Shown: piece by piece, positions 1-10,187 of the stretch
Numbering within the stretch: the stretch's first letter is position 1
Layout of the letters: the number at the start of each line of letters is the position of its first letter
Assembly (NCBI RefSeq): GCF_024519315.1
Contig: NZ_JANIIC010000008.1
Coordinates: forward strand, 124,001 to 188,000
Direction: 5' to 3'
DNA: 64,000 bases
DNA from: Streptomyces malaysiensis subsp. samsunensis
Lineage (GTDB): Bacteria > Actinomycetota > Actinomycetes > Streptomycetales > Streptomycetaceae
The notes under the pieces: generated by a model
What the model was told of the DNA's origin: nothing
Database searches by the model: none
Seen by the model: only the letters and a program-made list of their open reading frames with translations
Position numbers and translations under genes: made by a program

Positions 1-792
1 CAGGCTCCGACCCCCGGCGACCCGTCCGGCACCCCGTCCGGCACCCCCACCGAGACCGCCACCCCGACCCCCGGGCCGACCGAGGAGCCGGGCGACGGCG
101 AGTGCGCGGACGACGGGGACTACAACGAGGACCCGGAGCTCAGCACCACCCTGGTCGGCCTGCCGTCGAAGGTCGTGGCGGGCAGCGGCTTCCACGGCTT
201 CAAGGTCCAGGTGAAGAACGACTCGGACCGCGCCTACCAGCGGGTCGACTTCGGGGTCTTCGCGGGCACGGTGCACGAGTCCGCCCCCGACGGGACGGGC
301 AAGTACCTGACCCTCCAGTTCAAGGACCCCGAGTCCGGCGCCTGGAAGGCCATCTCCACCGATGAGAACGACCCGGGCTCGGGCTACATCGGCTACACCG
401 ATGTGCGCCCGCACGAGACCCTTACGGTCGACCTCCGGCTGAGCGTCGCCAAGAGCGCGCCCGAGGGCTTCGGTTACGCCATCAGCGTCGGCGTGTACGC
501 GGACGACGAGGGCAACTGCGTCTACTCGACCGGTGAGTACTACGAGTTCGACGTGCTGAAGGCGGGTTCGGAGCCGGGCAAGGTGCCGCCGGCCGACCCG
601 AAGCCGCAGGGTGGCAAGAAGCCGCTGCCGCACAAGCCGGAAGGCGACACGGAGATCAACCCGCAGGGCAGCCTGGCCGAAACGGGTTCCTCCTCCGCGC
701 TGCCGATGATCGCCGTGATCGGCGGTGTGGCGATGGCCGCGGGCGGAGGCGCGGTCTTCGTGGTCCGCCGCCGTCGCGCCACCGCCGTCTGA
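1..792 (+). CDS. Sortase-anchored (LAETG) surface protein, 5' end missing
   Basis: The frame is open from base 1, so the start lies left of the window; 263 residues are visible. They begin with a Pro/Thr/Gly-rich linker (about residues 1-30), followed by a roughly 150-residue region with two cysteines that I cannot assign to a family. A Lys/Pro-rich spacer (about 195-220) leads to LAETG at residues 225-229, then a hydrophobic segment and a tail of four arginines before the stop. This order (linker, LAxTG, membrane segment, basic tail) is the cell-wall sorting signal of Streptomyces class E sortases, so the protein is expected to be exported and covalently attached to peptidoglycan. The ligand is unknown. 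It could be a chaplin- or adhesin-like protein, but nothing visible decides this. Confidence 0.85.
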   Translation, partial: QAPTPGDPSGTPSGTPTETATPTPGPTEEPGDGECADDGDYNEDPELSTTLVGLPSKVVAGSGFHGFKVQVKNDSDRAYQRVDFGVFAGTVHESAPDGTGKYLTLQFKDPESGAWKAISTDENDPGSGYIGYTDVRPHETLTVDLRLSVAKSAPEGFGYAISVGVYADDEGNCVYSTGEYYEFDVLKAGSEPGKVPPADPKPQGGKKPLPHKPEGDTEINPQGSLAETGSSSALPMIAVIGGVAMAAGGGAVFVVRRRRATAV

Positions 793-806
793 CGGTCCCG
801 AGGGGC

Positions 807-836
807 GCCGGACGGGCCGATCCCGGCCCGTCCGGC
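807..836. terminator. Bidirectional hairpin terminator
   Basis: A perfect 13-bp inverted repeat (GCCGGACGGGCCG at 807-819, complement at 824-836) with a 4-nt loop lies between the convergent ends of the LAETG protein gene and the GMC oxidoreductase gene. There is no T-run, as is usual in this group. Confidence 0.7.
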
Positions 837-855
837 CGCCCGGCGCTGAGCCCGG

Positions 856-913
856 CCCGGCGCTCAGGCCCGGCGCTCAGGTGCCCGGCGCTCAGGTGCC
901 CGGCGCTCAGGTG
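856..913. repeat. 15-bp tandem repeat overlapping the GMC oxidoreductase stop
   Basis: Three exact copies of CCCGGCGCTCAGGTG (869-883, 884-898, 899-913) follow a degenerate copy. The last copy contains the stop codon of the minus-strand GMC oxidoreductase (TCA at 907-909), so the repeat has grown from the 3' end of that gene. Confidence 0.85.
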
Positions 914-2781
914 CCCGGCGGGACCTTCGGCACCGGCAGCAGCGGGAGCCTCAGGGCCCCGTAGGCGTCCGCCGGTACGGCGGGGCCGCGCGGTGGGACG
1001 GGCCGGAGGCGTTCGTACGGCTCCTCCGGGGACGGACGCGGGTCGGGCTCGCCCTTGTTGGGCCACAGGGACATCGCCCGCTCGGCCTGGGCCGTGATGG
1101 TCAGGGACGGGTTGACGCCCAGGTTGGCCGAGACCGCGGCGCCGTCGACCACATGGATGCCCGGATGGCCGTAGAGCCGGTGGTACGGGTCGATGACGCC
1201 CTCCTGCGGGGACGCCCCGATCGGACAGCCGCCGAGGAAGTGGGCGGTCAGCGGGGTGCCCATGAGCTCGCCGACGTTGCTGCCCGCGAAGCCGTTGATC
1301 GAGTCGGCGATGTGGCGGGCGGCCTCGGCGCCCTCGGGGATGTGGTCGGGGTTGGGCTCGCCGTGGCCCTGGCGGGCGGTGAGCAGCCCCTTCCCCGGCC
1401 CCTTCGGTTTGCGGTAGGTGGTCAGCGAGTTGTCGTGGGTCTGCATGACCAGGCCGATGATGGTCCGCTCGGACCAGCGGCGGTTGGACAGCGAGCGCAC
1501 GGCCAGGGTGGGATGCCGGAGGTTGGCGCCCAGAAAGCGCAGCCAGCGCGGCAGACGGCCGCCGTGCGGGATCTGAAGGATCGAGAGCATCCCCATCGCG
1601 TTGGAGCCCTTGCCGTAGCGGACCGGCTCGATATGGGTGTTCTCGTCGGGGTGGATGGACGAGGTGATCGCGACGCCCCGGGTGAAGTCCGCCCGCGAAT
1701 CCCCGTCCCGGGCCCGGCGGTAGCGGCGGTCGGTGGTCTGCGCGCCCACCAGGGCCTCCGAGTTGGTGCGGGTGAGGATGCCGAGCCGCTCCGAGACGCG
1801 CGGCAGCAGCCCCTTGTCCCGCATCGTGTGCAGCAGCGTCTGAGTGCCGTACGTACCGGCGGCGAGGACGACGTACCGGGAACGCAGCGCCTTCGGCTTG
1901 CCCTTACGGCGGTTGTCGGTGGGGACGGTGGTGACCGTATAGCCGCCGTGCGGGTCGTCGCACAGGGCGACGACGGTGGTCATCGGGTGGACGGCGGCAC
2001 CGGCCCGCTCGGCGAGGTGGAGATAGTTCTCGTTCAGGGTGTTCTTGGCGCCGTGGCGGCAGCCGGTCATGCACTCACCGCACTCCGTGCACGCCTTACG
2101 GGTCGGGCCGGCGCCGCCGAAGTACGGGTCGGGGACGGCCTGGCCCGGCTCGGCCCTCGTGGCGCCGTCGGCGTCATGGCCGTCCCCGAAGAAGACCCCC
2201 ACGGGTGCCATATGGAAGGTGTCGCCCACGCCCATCTTCTCGGCGGCCGCCTTGAGGTGCGCATCGGACGGGGTGAGGGTGTGGTTGAGGCGCACTCCGA
2301 GCATCCGCCGCGCCTGGTCGTAGTGCGGGCGCAACTCCTCCTGCCAGTCGGTGATGTGCCCCCACTGGCGGTCCCGGAAGAACGGCTCGGGCGGTACGTA
2401 GAGCGTGTTGGCGTAGTTGAGCGAGCCGCCCCCGACCCCGGCGCCCGCCAGGACCATGACCTTGCCCAGGACATGGATGCGCTGGATGCCGAAGCAGCCG
2501 AGGGCCGGGGCCCAGAGGTAGTTGCGGAGGTCCCAGGAGCTCTTGGGCAGGGTTTCGGGGGTGAAGCGGCGGCCCGCCTCGAGGACGCCGACCCGATAGC
2601 CCTTCTCGGTCAGGCGCAGGGCCGAGACCGACCCGCCGAATCCCGAACCGATCACGATCACGTCGTAGTCGAAGTCGGCGTCGTCGCTGTGGTCCACGGC
2701 GCCGAGGGCCTCGACCGTGCCGAAGTCCTCATCGGGTCCGGGCCCTTGCTCCCGGCTGTGGGCAGACTTCTCCCCTGACAC
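907..2781 (-). CDS. GMC-family FAD oxidoreductase (cholesterol oxidase-like)
   Basis: The 624-residue protein has an N-terminal FAD-binding Rossmann motif (VIVIGSGFGGSVSALRL, about residues 41-57). The GMC C-terminal domain contains HFLGGCPIGA and the late flavin-contact region VDGAAVSANLGVNPSLTI (about 550-570). A cluster spaced CxxCxxCxxxC (CTECGECMTGC, about 230-240) lies in the middle and resembles an iron-sulfur ligand set. GMC enzymes oxidise alcohols or sterols with FAD; the substrate cannot be read here. It lies 25 bp downstream of an aldehyde dehydrogenase gene on the same strand, so the pair may oxidise an alcohol through an aldehyde to an acid. No signal peptide or Tat motif is visible, so it is probably cytoplasmic. 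Confidence 0.88.
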   Translation of the reverse strand: MSGEKSAHSREQGPGPDEDFGTVEALGAVDHSDDADFDYDVIVIGSGFGGSVSALRLTEKGYRVGVLEAGRRFTPETLPKSSWDLRNYLWAPALGCFGIQRIHVLGKVMVLAGAGVGGGSLNYANTLYVPPEPFFRDRQWGHITDWQEELRPHYDQARRMLGVRLNHTLTPSDAHLKAAAEKMGVGDTFHMAPVGVFFGDGHDADGATRAEPGQAVPDPYFGGAGPTRKACTECGECMTGCRHGAKNTLNENYLHLAERAGAAVHPMTTVVALCDDPHGGYTVTTVPTDNRRKGKPKALRSRYVVLAAGTYGTQTLLHTMRDKGLLPRVSERLGILTRTNSEALVGAQTTDRRYRRARDGDSRADFTRGVAITSSIHPDENTHIEPVRYGKGSNAMGMLSILQIPHGGRLPRWLRFLGANLRHPTLAVRSLSNRRWSERTIIGLVMQTHDNSLTTYRKPKGPGKGLLTARQGHGEPNPDHIPEGAEAARHIADSINGFAGSNVGELMGTPLTAHFLGGCPIGASPQEGVIDPYHRLYGHPGIHVVDGAAVSANLGVNPSLTITAQAERAMSLWPNKGEPDPRPSPEEPYERLRPVPPRGPAVPADAYGALRLPLLPVPKVPPGT

Positions 2782-2806
2782 TGGTACCTCCCTTGAAATG
2801 TACTGG

Positions 2807-4417
2807 TCAGCGCAGGCGCAGTGCCTTGAGCGCGCGCAGGCTGCGGGTCATGAAGTCCGCGTATTTCTCGTCCGTCATCCCGAAGGCCGGGGCGAGCGGC
2901 ATCAGCCGCTGCTGGGCGACCGTCTGCGGTTCGGTGAACCTGAGGATGCCCTCGGAGCCATGGCGGCGGCCGAGCCCGGAGTCGCCCATGCCGCCCATCG
3001 GAGAGGCGACGCTGCCGAAGGCGGCGGCGTAGCTCTCGTTGAGGTTGACCGTGCCCGCGCGCAGCCGGGCGGCGATCGCGCGTCCGCGCCGGGCGTCCTT
3101 GGTCCAGACGCTGGCGTTCAGGCCGTAGGCGGTGGCGTTGGCGCGCACGATCGCCTCGTCCTCGTCGCCGAAGCGGTAGACGGAGACGACCGGGCCGAAG
3201 GTCTCCTCGGTGCAGACGGCCATCGGGGACTCCACGCCGTCCAGGATCGTCGGCTCGTAGAAGTACGGGCCGATGTCGGGGCGGGGGCGGCCGCCGGCGA
3301 GCGCCGTGGCGCCCTTGGCGACGGCCTCGTCCACATGGCGGGTGACGGTCTCCAGCTGGCGCTCGGAGACGAGCGAGCCCATCTCCGCGCCGTAGGCGAG
3401 GGCGGTGCCGAGCCGCATGGCCTTCGTACGGGCCGCGAAGCGCTCCAGGAAGGTGTCCGCGATCGACTCGTGGACGTACAGCCGCTCCATGGAGATGCAC
3501 AGCTGCCCGGCGGAGGCGAAGCTGCCGCGCACCGCGCCGTCGACCGCGCGGTCGAGGTCCGCGTCGTGCAGCACCAGCATGGCGTTCTTACCGCCGAGTT
3601 CGAGGGAGCAGCCCACCAGGCGGGCGGCGGCGGCCCGAGCCACTTCGCGGCCGGTGCGGGTGGAGCCGGTGAACGAGACGTAGTCGGCGCCCTCGACCAC
3701 GGCGGGGCCGACCACCGGGCCGTCCCCGATCACGATCTGCCACACCCCGGCCGGCAGCCCGGCCTCCACCATCAGCTCACGCGCCCACAGGGCGGACAGC
3801 GCGGTCTCGGTGTCGGGCTTCATCACGACGGCGTTGCCCGCCACGAAGGCGGGTATCGCATCGCCCACGGAGAGCTGGAGGGGGTAGTTCCAGGGCGCTA
3901 TGAGGCCGACGACGCCGCGCGGCTGGCGCAGTTCGGTGACCTTGGTGAGGGTGGGCACCGCGCCCAGATGCCCCTTGGGGCGCAGATACGCGGGCGCCTT
4001 ACGGCCGTAATGGCGGGCCACGACGGCGACGCCCTGGACCTCCTCCTGGGCGTGCAGCCGGGTCTTGCCGGTCTCCAGCTGGATCAGGTCCAGGATCTCC
4101 GGCTGGCGGCTCAGCAGCAGATCGTGGAAGCGGAGGAGGACGGCGGCGCGCCGGCGTACGGGGGTCGCGGCCCAGGCCCGCTGGGCGGCGCGGGCGCATC
4201 CGAAGGCGGTGGCGACGTCCTCGGGGGTGGACTCGGGCAGGGCGGAGGCGAGCACTTCCCCGGTGAACGGGGTGTGGCTGACGGTGGTGCCACTGCCGAC
4301 GACGCCCCGGGTGAGCCGGGCGATCAGCTCCGGGGTGACGACATCGGCCGCGGTGCGGGTGCCTTCGGGGGCGACCGGGTTACCGGTGCCGTCCTGCGTT
4401 ATGTGCGAGTCCGTCAT
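2807..4417 (-). CDS. NAD(P)-dependent aldehyde dehydrogenase (succinate-semialdehyde type)
   Basis: A complete 536-residue ALDH-superfamily enzyme. Visible motifs are the substrate/cofactor segment APWNYPL (about 174-180), the Rossmann contact FTGSTRTG (249-256), catalytic Glu273 in LELGG and catalytic Cys307 in SAGQLCISM. The overall wording is that of actinobacterial succinate-semialdehyde dehydrogenases, which oxidise succinate semialdehyde to succinate; substrate specificity is an inference. The start is placed at the ATG at 4417; an in-frame GTG at 4477 would add 20 unconvincing residues. It is the first gene of a two-gene unit with the GMC oxidoreductase 25 bp downstream. Confidence 0.88.
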   Translation of the reverse strand: MTDSHITQDGTGNPVAPEGTRTAADVVTPELIARLTRGVVGSGTTVSHTPFTGEVLASALPESTPEDVATAFGCARAAQRAWAATPVRRRAAVLLRFHDLLLSRQPEILDLIQLETGKTRLHAQEEVQGVAVVARHYGRKAPAYLRPKGHLGAVPTLTKVTELRQPRGVVGLIAPWNYPLQLSVGDAIPAFVAGNAVVMKPDTETALSALWARELMVEAGLPAGVWQIVIGDGPVVGPAVVEGADYVSFTGSTRTGREVARAAAARLVGCSLELGGKNAMLVLHDADLDRAVDGAVRGSFASAGQLCISMERLYVHESIADTFLERFAARTKAMRLGTALAYGAEMGSLVSERQLETVTRHVDEAVAKGATALAGGRPRPDIGPYFYEPTILDGVESPMAVCTEETFGPVVSVYRFGDEDEAIVRANATAYGLNASVWTKDARRGRAIAARLRAGTVNLNESYAAAFGSVASPMGGMGDSGLGRRHGSEGILRFTEPQTVAQQRLMPLAPAFGMTDEKYADFMTRSLRALKALRLR

Positions 4418-4499
4418 GGGGGCGAGGGTAGGCGCGCCCGGCGGCTTTGGGTACCCGGCGGTAACAACTTTCGTCACGCGGCCCCCGCGGGTCCGCCGT

Positions 4500-4531
4500 G
4501 GGCGGGTCCGCCACCCTCGGCGGACCCGCCC
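4500..4531 (-). terminator. Strong hairpin after a Ser/Thr kinase gene
   Basis: A perfect 13-bp stem (GGGCGGGTCCGCC at 4500-4512, complement at 4519-4531) with loop ACCCTC starts 8 bp beyond the stop of the minus-strand kinase gene. It separates the kinases from the aldehyde dehydrogenase unit. Confidence 0.7.
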
Positions 4532-4538
4532 GATCCCC

Positions 4539-6386
<1,848 letters not shown>

Positions 6387-6473
6387 GCGCCCATCATTAC
6401 CCAGGGTGTGGCACCGTCCGCCACCGCTGGGAAGCCGCTGTGGACGCTCGTGACAAAGCCGTTGCGCCGCCGT

Positions 6474-8186
6474 TCAGTTCGCCGCGCCGGGAGGCGAGAA
6501 GGTGACGGCGGCGGTGTCGAAATGCCGCTTTCCTACGGACTTCTCCCCCACCGGGGCGGATAGCCACAGGTCGAACATTTTCCCGTCTTCGTTCCAGCTC
6601 AGGTCGTATGTCTGCCGTGAGCCGCCGTCGTCCGCCGAACCGTTCCAGATGAACGCCCAGAGCGCGGCGGGGCGGCCGTCGTGCTCCGTCTCGATGACCT
6701 GGCCGCTGCGGTAACCCGGATAGTCCTGCGGGCCCTTGGCGTCCGCCTTACGGCTCAGCCCGAGCGGGCCCTCGGGGCTCTGCTCCTGGACATGGATCCC
6801 GATCCGGAACTCCATACCGGGCGAGTTGTAGTAGACCCGGGGCGCCTTGTACTCGCGGGCGAACCCCTCGGGCACGGCGAGCGAGAAGCCGAGCGGATCG
6901 TTCACCAGCTCATAGCCCTCGGGGATCCCGGCCGGCGGACTCGCCGTGGGCTCGGAGTCCTTCACGGGGCGCTGCGGCGACTTCTTGGGGTTGCTCGGGC
7001 CGTGCGTACTCTCCTTGTCGGCGCTCTGGCTCGTACGCCCGCCCAACGCCTTGTCGCCTTCACCGCCCCCGTTGTCCAGCATCGCCACGACGCCCGCGGC
7101 CACACCGGCGAGCGCGACCACCGCGGCGGCCGCCATAAGGACGGCACGACGGCGCGCACCACGACCGGAACGGGCCCGTCCGGCCGGGGCGGCCGGGGCG
7201 GCCGGAGATGCCGGAGGCACGGACGCGGGGGAAGGCCCCGGGGGCGGCACGGGCACGGACGCCGACGAACCACGGCCGTCCGGCCCGAACGGCACGCTGG
7301 GCTGGGTCGGGGTGTACTCCAGCGGGATCTCCGGGGTGTCGCCCACCTCCTGGGCCATCACCAGCATCCGCTCGACCTCGTCGGCGCTCAGCCGCTCCTC
7401 CGGAGCCCGCCGCAACAGCCCCTCGATGACCGGCTTCAGCGGCCCGGCGGCCTCGGGCACGGGGATCTCGTCGAACACCACGGCGTGCAACACCGCGGCC
7501 AGGGACTCGCGGTGGAACGGGGATTCACCGCTCACCAGCGTGCAGAGCAGCACCCCGAGCGACCACAGGTCCGACTCCGGCCCGGTACGACGCCCCGACA
7601 TCCGCTCCGGCGCGGTGTATTCGGGCGAGCCCACGAACGAGCCGGTCTCGGTGATCGTGGTGGACCCGGTGACCTGCGCGATCCCGAAGTCCGTCAGCAC
7701 GACCCGGCCGGTGCCCGACTCCACCAGCACATTGGCGGGCTTGATGTCCCGGTGCAGCACCCCGCGCGCATGCGCCGCGCGCAACGCGCCCAGCAGCGCG
7801 GCCGCGACCCGCCCCGCCTCACGCGCCCCGACGGGGCCCTCGGCGCCCAACCGGTCGGCGAGCGAGAACCCGTCGACCAGCTCCATGACGATCCAGGCGC
7901 TGCCGTCCTCCTCGATCACATCGTGGAGCACGATCACGTTCGGATGCTTGATCTGCGCGACGGTCCGCGCCTCGCGCAGGGTGCGCTCACCGCGCAACTG
8001 CGCGTCGAAGGCCGCGAGCCCCTCGTCCACATGGAGCTCCTTGACCGCGACTTCACGCCCCAGAAGCTCGTCGACGGCCCGCCAGACCGTGCCCATTCCG
8101 CCGCGTCCGAGCCGTGTGGCCAACCGGTAGCGGTTGGCGATCAGGCGACCCTCTCCCCCGGTACCCATGGGCTCATCTTGCCTCAC
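6474..8186 (-). CDS. Membrane Ser/Thr protein kinase (PknB-like)
   Basis: The 570-residue kinase begins almost directly with the catalytic domain: LGRGGMG (26-32), Lys49 in VAVKE, HRDIKPAN (Asp147) and DFG (166-168). After a Pro-rich linker (about 280-345) there is one membrane segment (about 350-368), a Ser/Lys-rich stalk and an extracellular domain of about 150 residues that resembles in layout the partner encoded downstream. The GTG at 8186 is used; an ATG at 8168, six residues later, is an equally reasonable start. The two kinases look like diverged tandem duplicates with different sensor domains, which would let one operon respond to two external cues. No phosphatase gene is nearby. Confidence 0.92.
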   Translation of the reverse strand: MRQDEPMGTGGEGRLIANRYRLATRLGRGGMGTVWRAVDELLGREVAVKELHVDEGLAAFDAQLRGERTLREARTVAQIKHPNVIVLHDVIEEDGSAWIVMELVDGFSLADRLGAEGPVGAREAGRVAAALLGALRAAHARGVLHRDIKPANVLVESGTGRVVLTDFGIAQVTGSTTITETGSFVGSPEYTAPERMSGRRTGPESDLWSLGVLLCTLVSGESPFHRESLAAVLHAVVFDEIPVPEAAGPLKPVIEGLLRRAPEERLSADEVERMLVMAQEVGDTPEIPLEYTPTQPSVPFGPDGRGSSASVPVPPPGPSPASVPPASPAAPAAPAGRARSGRGARRRAVLMAAAAVVALAGVAAGVVAMLDNGGGEGDKALGGRTSQSADKESTHGPSNPKKSPQRPVKDSEPTASPPAGIPEGYELVNDPLGFSLAVPEGFAREYKAPRVYYNSPGMEFRIGIHVQEQSPEGPLGLSRKADAKGPQDYPGYRSGQVIETEHDGRPAALWAFIWNGSADDGGSRQTYDLSWNEDGKMFDLWLSAPVGEKSVGKRHFDTAAVTFSPPGAAN

Positions 8187-8670
8187 CCCGCCGAGGCCCT
8201 AGAACACCGGACCGCCGCCCCACCCCCACGGGCGATTGAACCCGGGCGCGGCATACGGAAATCTAGGGCGGGCCGATGTTAAGGGGCGGACCGCGGCCGC
8301 CCCATCGGCAACTTCACGCTTCCGGCCCCTGGGGCTGACCGGCCGAGGGGCACCTCCCCGCACCAACCGGGCGGGCCTATGGGCGCAGTAGAGCATCCGA
8401 GCTCTTGGTCTTACCGGCCGGGGCACTAGGGACGAGTCTCAGGGTGCCGTAGAGCCTCCGGGTGCTTGGCTCTTCCGGCGAGTGAGCCGAAGGGGCGCAT
8501 CGCTGTCGAAAGGGAGAGCGCGCGGAGGCCCCGAGGAACGAGGGGCCGAGCACGGTCGACCGTCGACAGCGGCACAAGCGCCCCGGAGGCGAACCGAGCC
8601 TCCAAAAAAAGGAGGGTTGGCCGCCCCGCGGCGGGGGTCCACGGGGCGGCCAGTCAGGGGGACGGGAGGG
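8187..8670. other. 484-bp gene-free region with a 61-bp spaced direct repeat
   Basis: No reading frame here has a credible start and Shine-Dalgarno site. An imperfect direct repeat starts at 8388 and 8449 (GTAGAGCATCCG and GTAGAGCCTCCG, continuing about 34 bp at roughly three-quarters identity). A six-bp inverted repeat GGCCCC/GGGGCC lies near 8530-8550. The right end holds the metallopeptidase terminator. The region presumably carries the promoter of the upstream kinase gene at its left end. Confidence 0.6.
8618..8652 (-). terminator. Rho-independent terminator of the M64 peptidase gene
   Basis: An 11-bp perfect stem (arms 8618-8628 and 8642-8652) is followed, on the minus strand, by ACCCTCC and a run of seven T. 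It begins 19 bp after the peptidase stop. The T-run makes it one of the clearest classical terminators in the window. Confidence 0.85.
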
Positions 8671-10038
8671 TCAGCCGGTGACCTTCCACGTCCGGGAGTC
8701 GCTCAGCCGCTTCCGCAGCTCCGGGTCCTTCACCGCGGCCGTGCCGTCCGTCGCCTTCGCGGTGACGGTGTGGCTCGCCCCGTCGCTCGGGACGCCCAGG
8801 TCCGCCGGGGTGACGCTCGCCTTACCGTTCGCGGCGGTGACCTCCGCCCCGTCGACGTACCACTTCAGCGACGCGCTCTTGGGGACGCTCACCTCGATGC
8901 CCGCCGACCGCTTGACGGCCGTGGCGGTGGCCGTACGGCTGCTGAGCACGCTGGCGTGGCTGTAGAAGCCCGCGATCATCGCCTCACGGCCGGGAAGGCT
9001 GTACTCCCGGCCCAGGGTGCGCATGATCGAGTTTTCGGTGGGGCGGTTGATGCCCTTGGGGTAGTAGCGGCCGCCCTCATAGGCGCCGACCGTGCCGCCG
9101 TCGGGCGAGGTCTGGCCGATCCAGCGGTACCACTTCTTCTGCTGGGCGGTCAGCTGCGCCGCGGTCAGCTTGGTGGCGTTGGACTCGCCGGGTTCGGCGC
9201 CGGTGTAGGTGCCGTATTCCGGGTAGAAGTACTCGTCCGCCAGCTTGCCGAGCGAGTGGCCGGTCTCGTGCACCGCGATCTGGTCGGAGTCGGGGTGGTC
9301 GGAGGAGGCGGTGGCGATGCCGTCGTAGCCGACCTGCGAGGTGAGGGTGTAGCCCGCGCCGCCGTACTTGGTGGAGTTGGACAGGACGACCACCAGATCG
9401 GCCTCGGGCGCCTTGGCCGCGTAGGACTCGACCTTGGCGGTGTCGACGCACAGCAGCCGCTCGGTGTTGTCGCACCAGAAGTACGAGCCGAGGGCGGTGT
9501 CCTTGACGACGTCCCTGGAGGGGTCGCCGGAGACGCCGGACTGGTTGGAGACGGCGTCCACGGTCCAGACGTTGAAGAGGTCCTTGTACGAGGCGTACGG
9601 CTCCACGGCGGACATCTGGTCCCACTTGGAGCGGGCGTCGGCCTGGAAGTCCGCCTGCTGTCCCGCGGTGTAGCCGTCGCCGATGAAGACGACGTCCAGC
9701 TTGTCGGCCGTGGTGCCGTTGCCGATGAGCGAGGTGACCTGGCCGTCCGCGGCGGCCTCCTCGGCGGACAGGGAGCGGGCGGCGCGGGTCAGCCGTTCGG
9801 GGGCGGCCGCCGGGACCTCGGTGTGGTGGGGGTGGCCGCCCGGACCGGTGAAGTACTCCACGTCCACGGTGCGCTGCGACGGGGCCGGGTCGGCCGTGGC
9901 GGAGGAGCCGGTCGAGCCCGGCGACGCCGTGGCCGGTGCGGACATGGCCGCGGCCGCCGCCAGGGCGATGCCTCCGGCGACGGCCGCGGTGCGCAGGGGG
10001 ATGCGGCTGCGTATGCGGCTCCGTATGCGTCTGCGCAC
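8671..10038 (-). CDS. Secreted M64-family metallopeptidase
   Basis: The start is the GTG at 10038, placed by the Shine-Dalgarno GGGAG seven bases upstream, giving 455 residues. The N-terminus is a signal peptide: an Arg-rich n-region with an RSRI duplication, a hydrophobic core (about 20-32), then an Ala-rich cleavage region ending near ATASPG. The zinc motif HETGH (His257, Glu258, His261) is followed by SLGKLADEY, matching the M64 (IgA peptidase-like) signature, which continues with a Glu-containing third-ligand segment. Such enzymes are exported metalloproteases; the natural substrate is unknown here. It is monocistronic, with its own T-run terminator downstream. Confidence 0.88.
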   Translation of the reverse strand: MRRRIRSRIRSRIPLRTAAVAGGIALAAAAAMSAPATASPGSTGSSATADPAPSQRTVDVEYFTGPGGHPHHTEVPAAAPERLTRAARSLSAEEAAADGQVTSLIGNGTTADKLDVVFIGDGYTAGQQADFQADARSKWDQMSAVEPYASYKDLFNVWTVDAVSNQSGVSGDPSRDVVKDTALGSYFWCDNTERLLCVDTAKVESYAAKAPEADLVVVLSNSTKYGGAGYTLTSQVGYDGIATASSDHPDSDQIAVHETGHSLGKLADEYFYPEYGTYTGAEPGESNATKLTAAQLTAQQKKWYRWIGQTSPDGGTVGAYEGGRYYPKGINRPTENSIMRTLGREYSLPGREAMIAGFYSHASVLSSRTATATAVKRSAGIEVSVPKSASLKWYVDGAEVTAANGKASVTPADLGVPSDGASHTVTAKATDGTAAVKDPELRKRLSDSRTWKVTG

Positions 10039-10187
10039 GGTGACTCCCGAAGTCTTCGCGATAAGCGGCCAGTTAAGCAGGATTAATTCGCCGCTCAACC
10101 TAAGGGGTCCGGGGGTCGGGGGCAATGGGAATTAGGGAAGTGGCTAGGAAATCGGACACCGGACAACCATGCCCGGCGCCCACCCCC

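Noticed and set aside
1153..2778. Long plus-strand open frame opposite the GMC oxidoreductase gene
   Set aside because: It mirrors a clear minus-strand gene with family motifs, has no ribosome site and reads as an arginine/glycine/valine-rich shadow frame.
8225..8250. Possible tRNA T-arm on the minus strand (GGTTCAATC-like)
   Set aside because: The flanking stem does not pair, and no acceptor or anticodon arm is seen.
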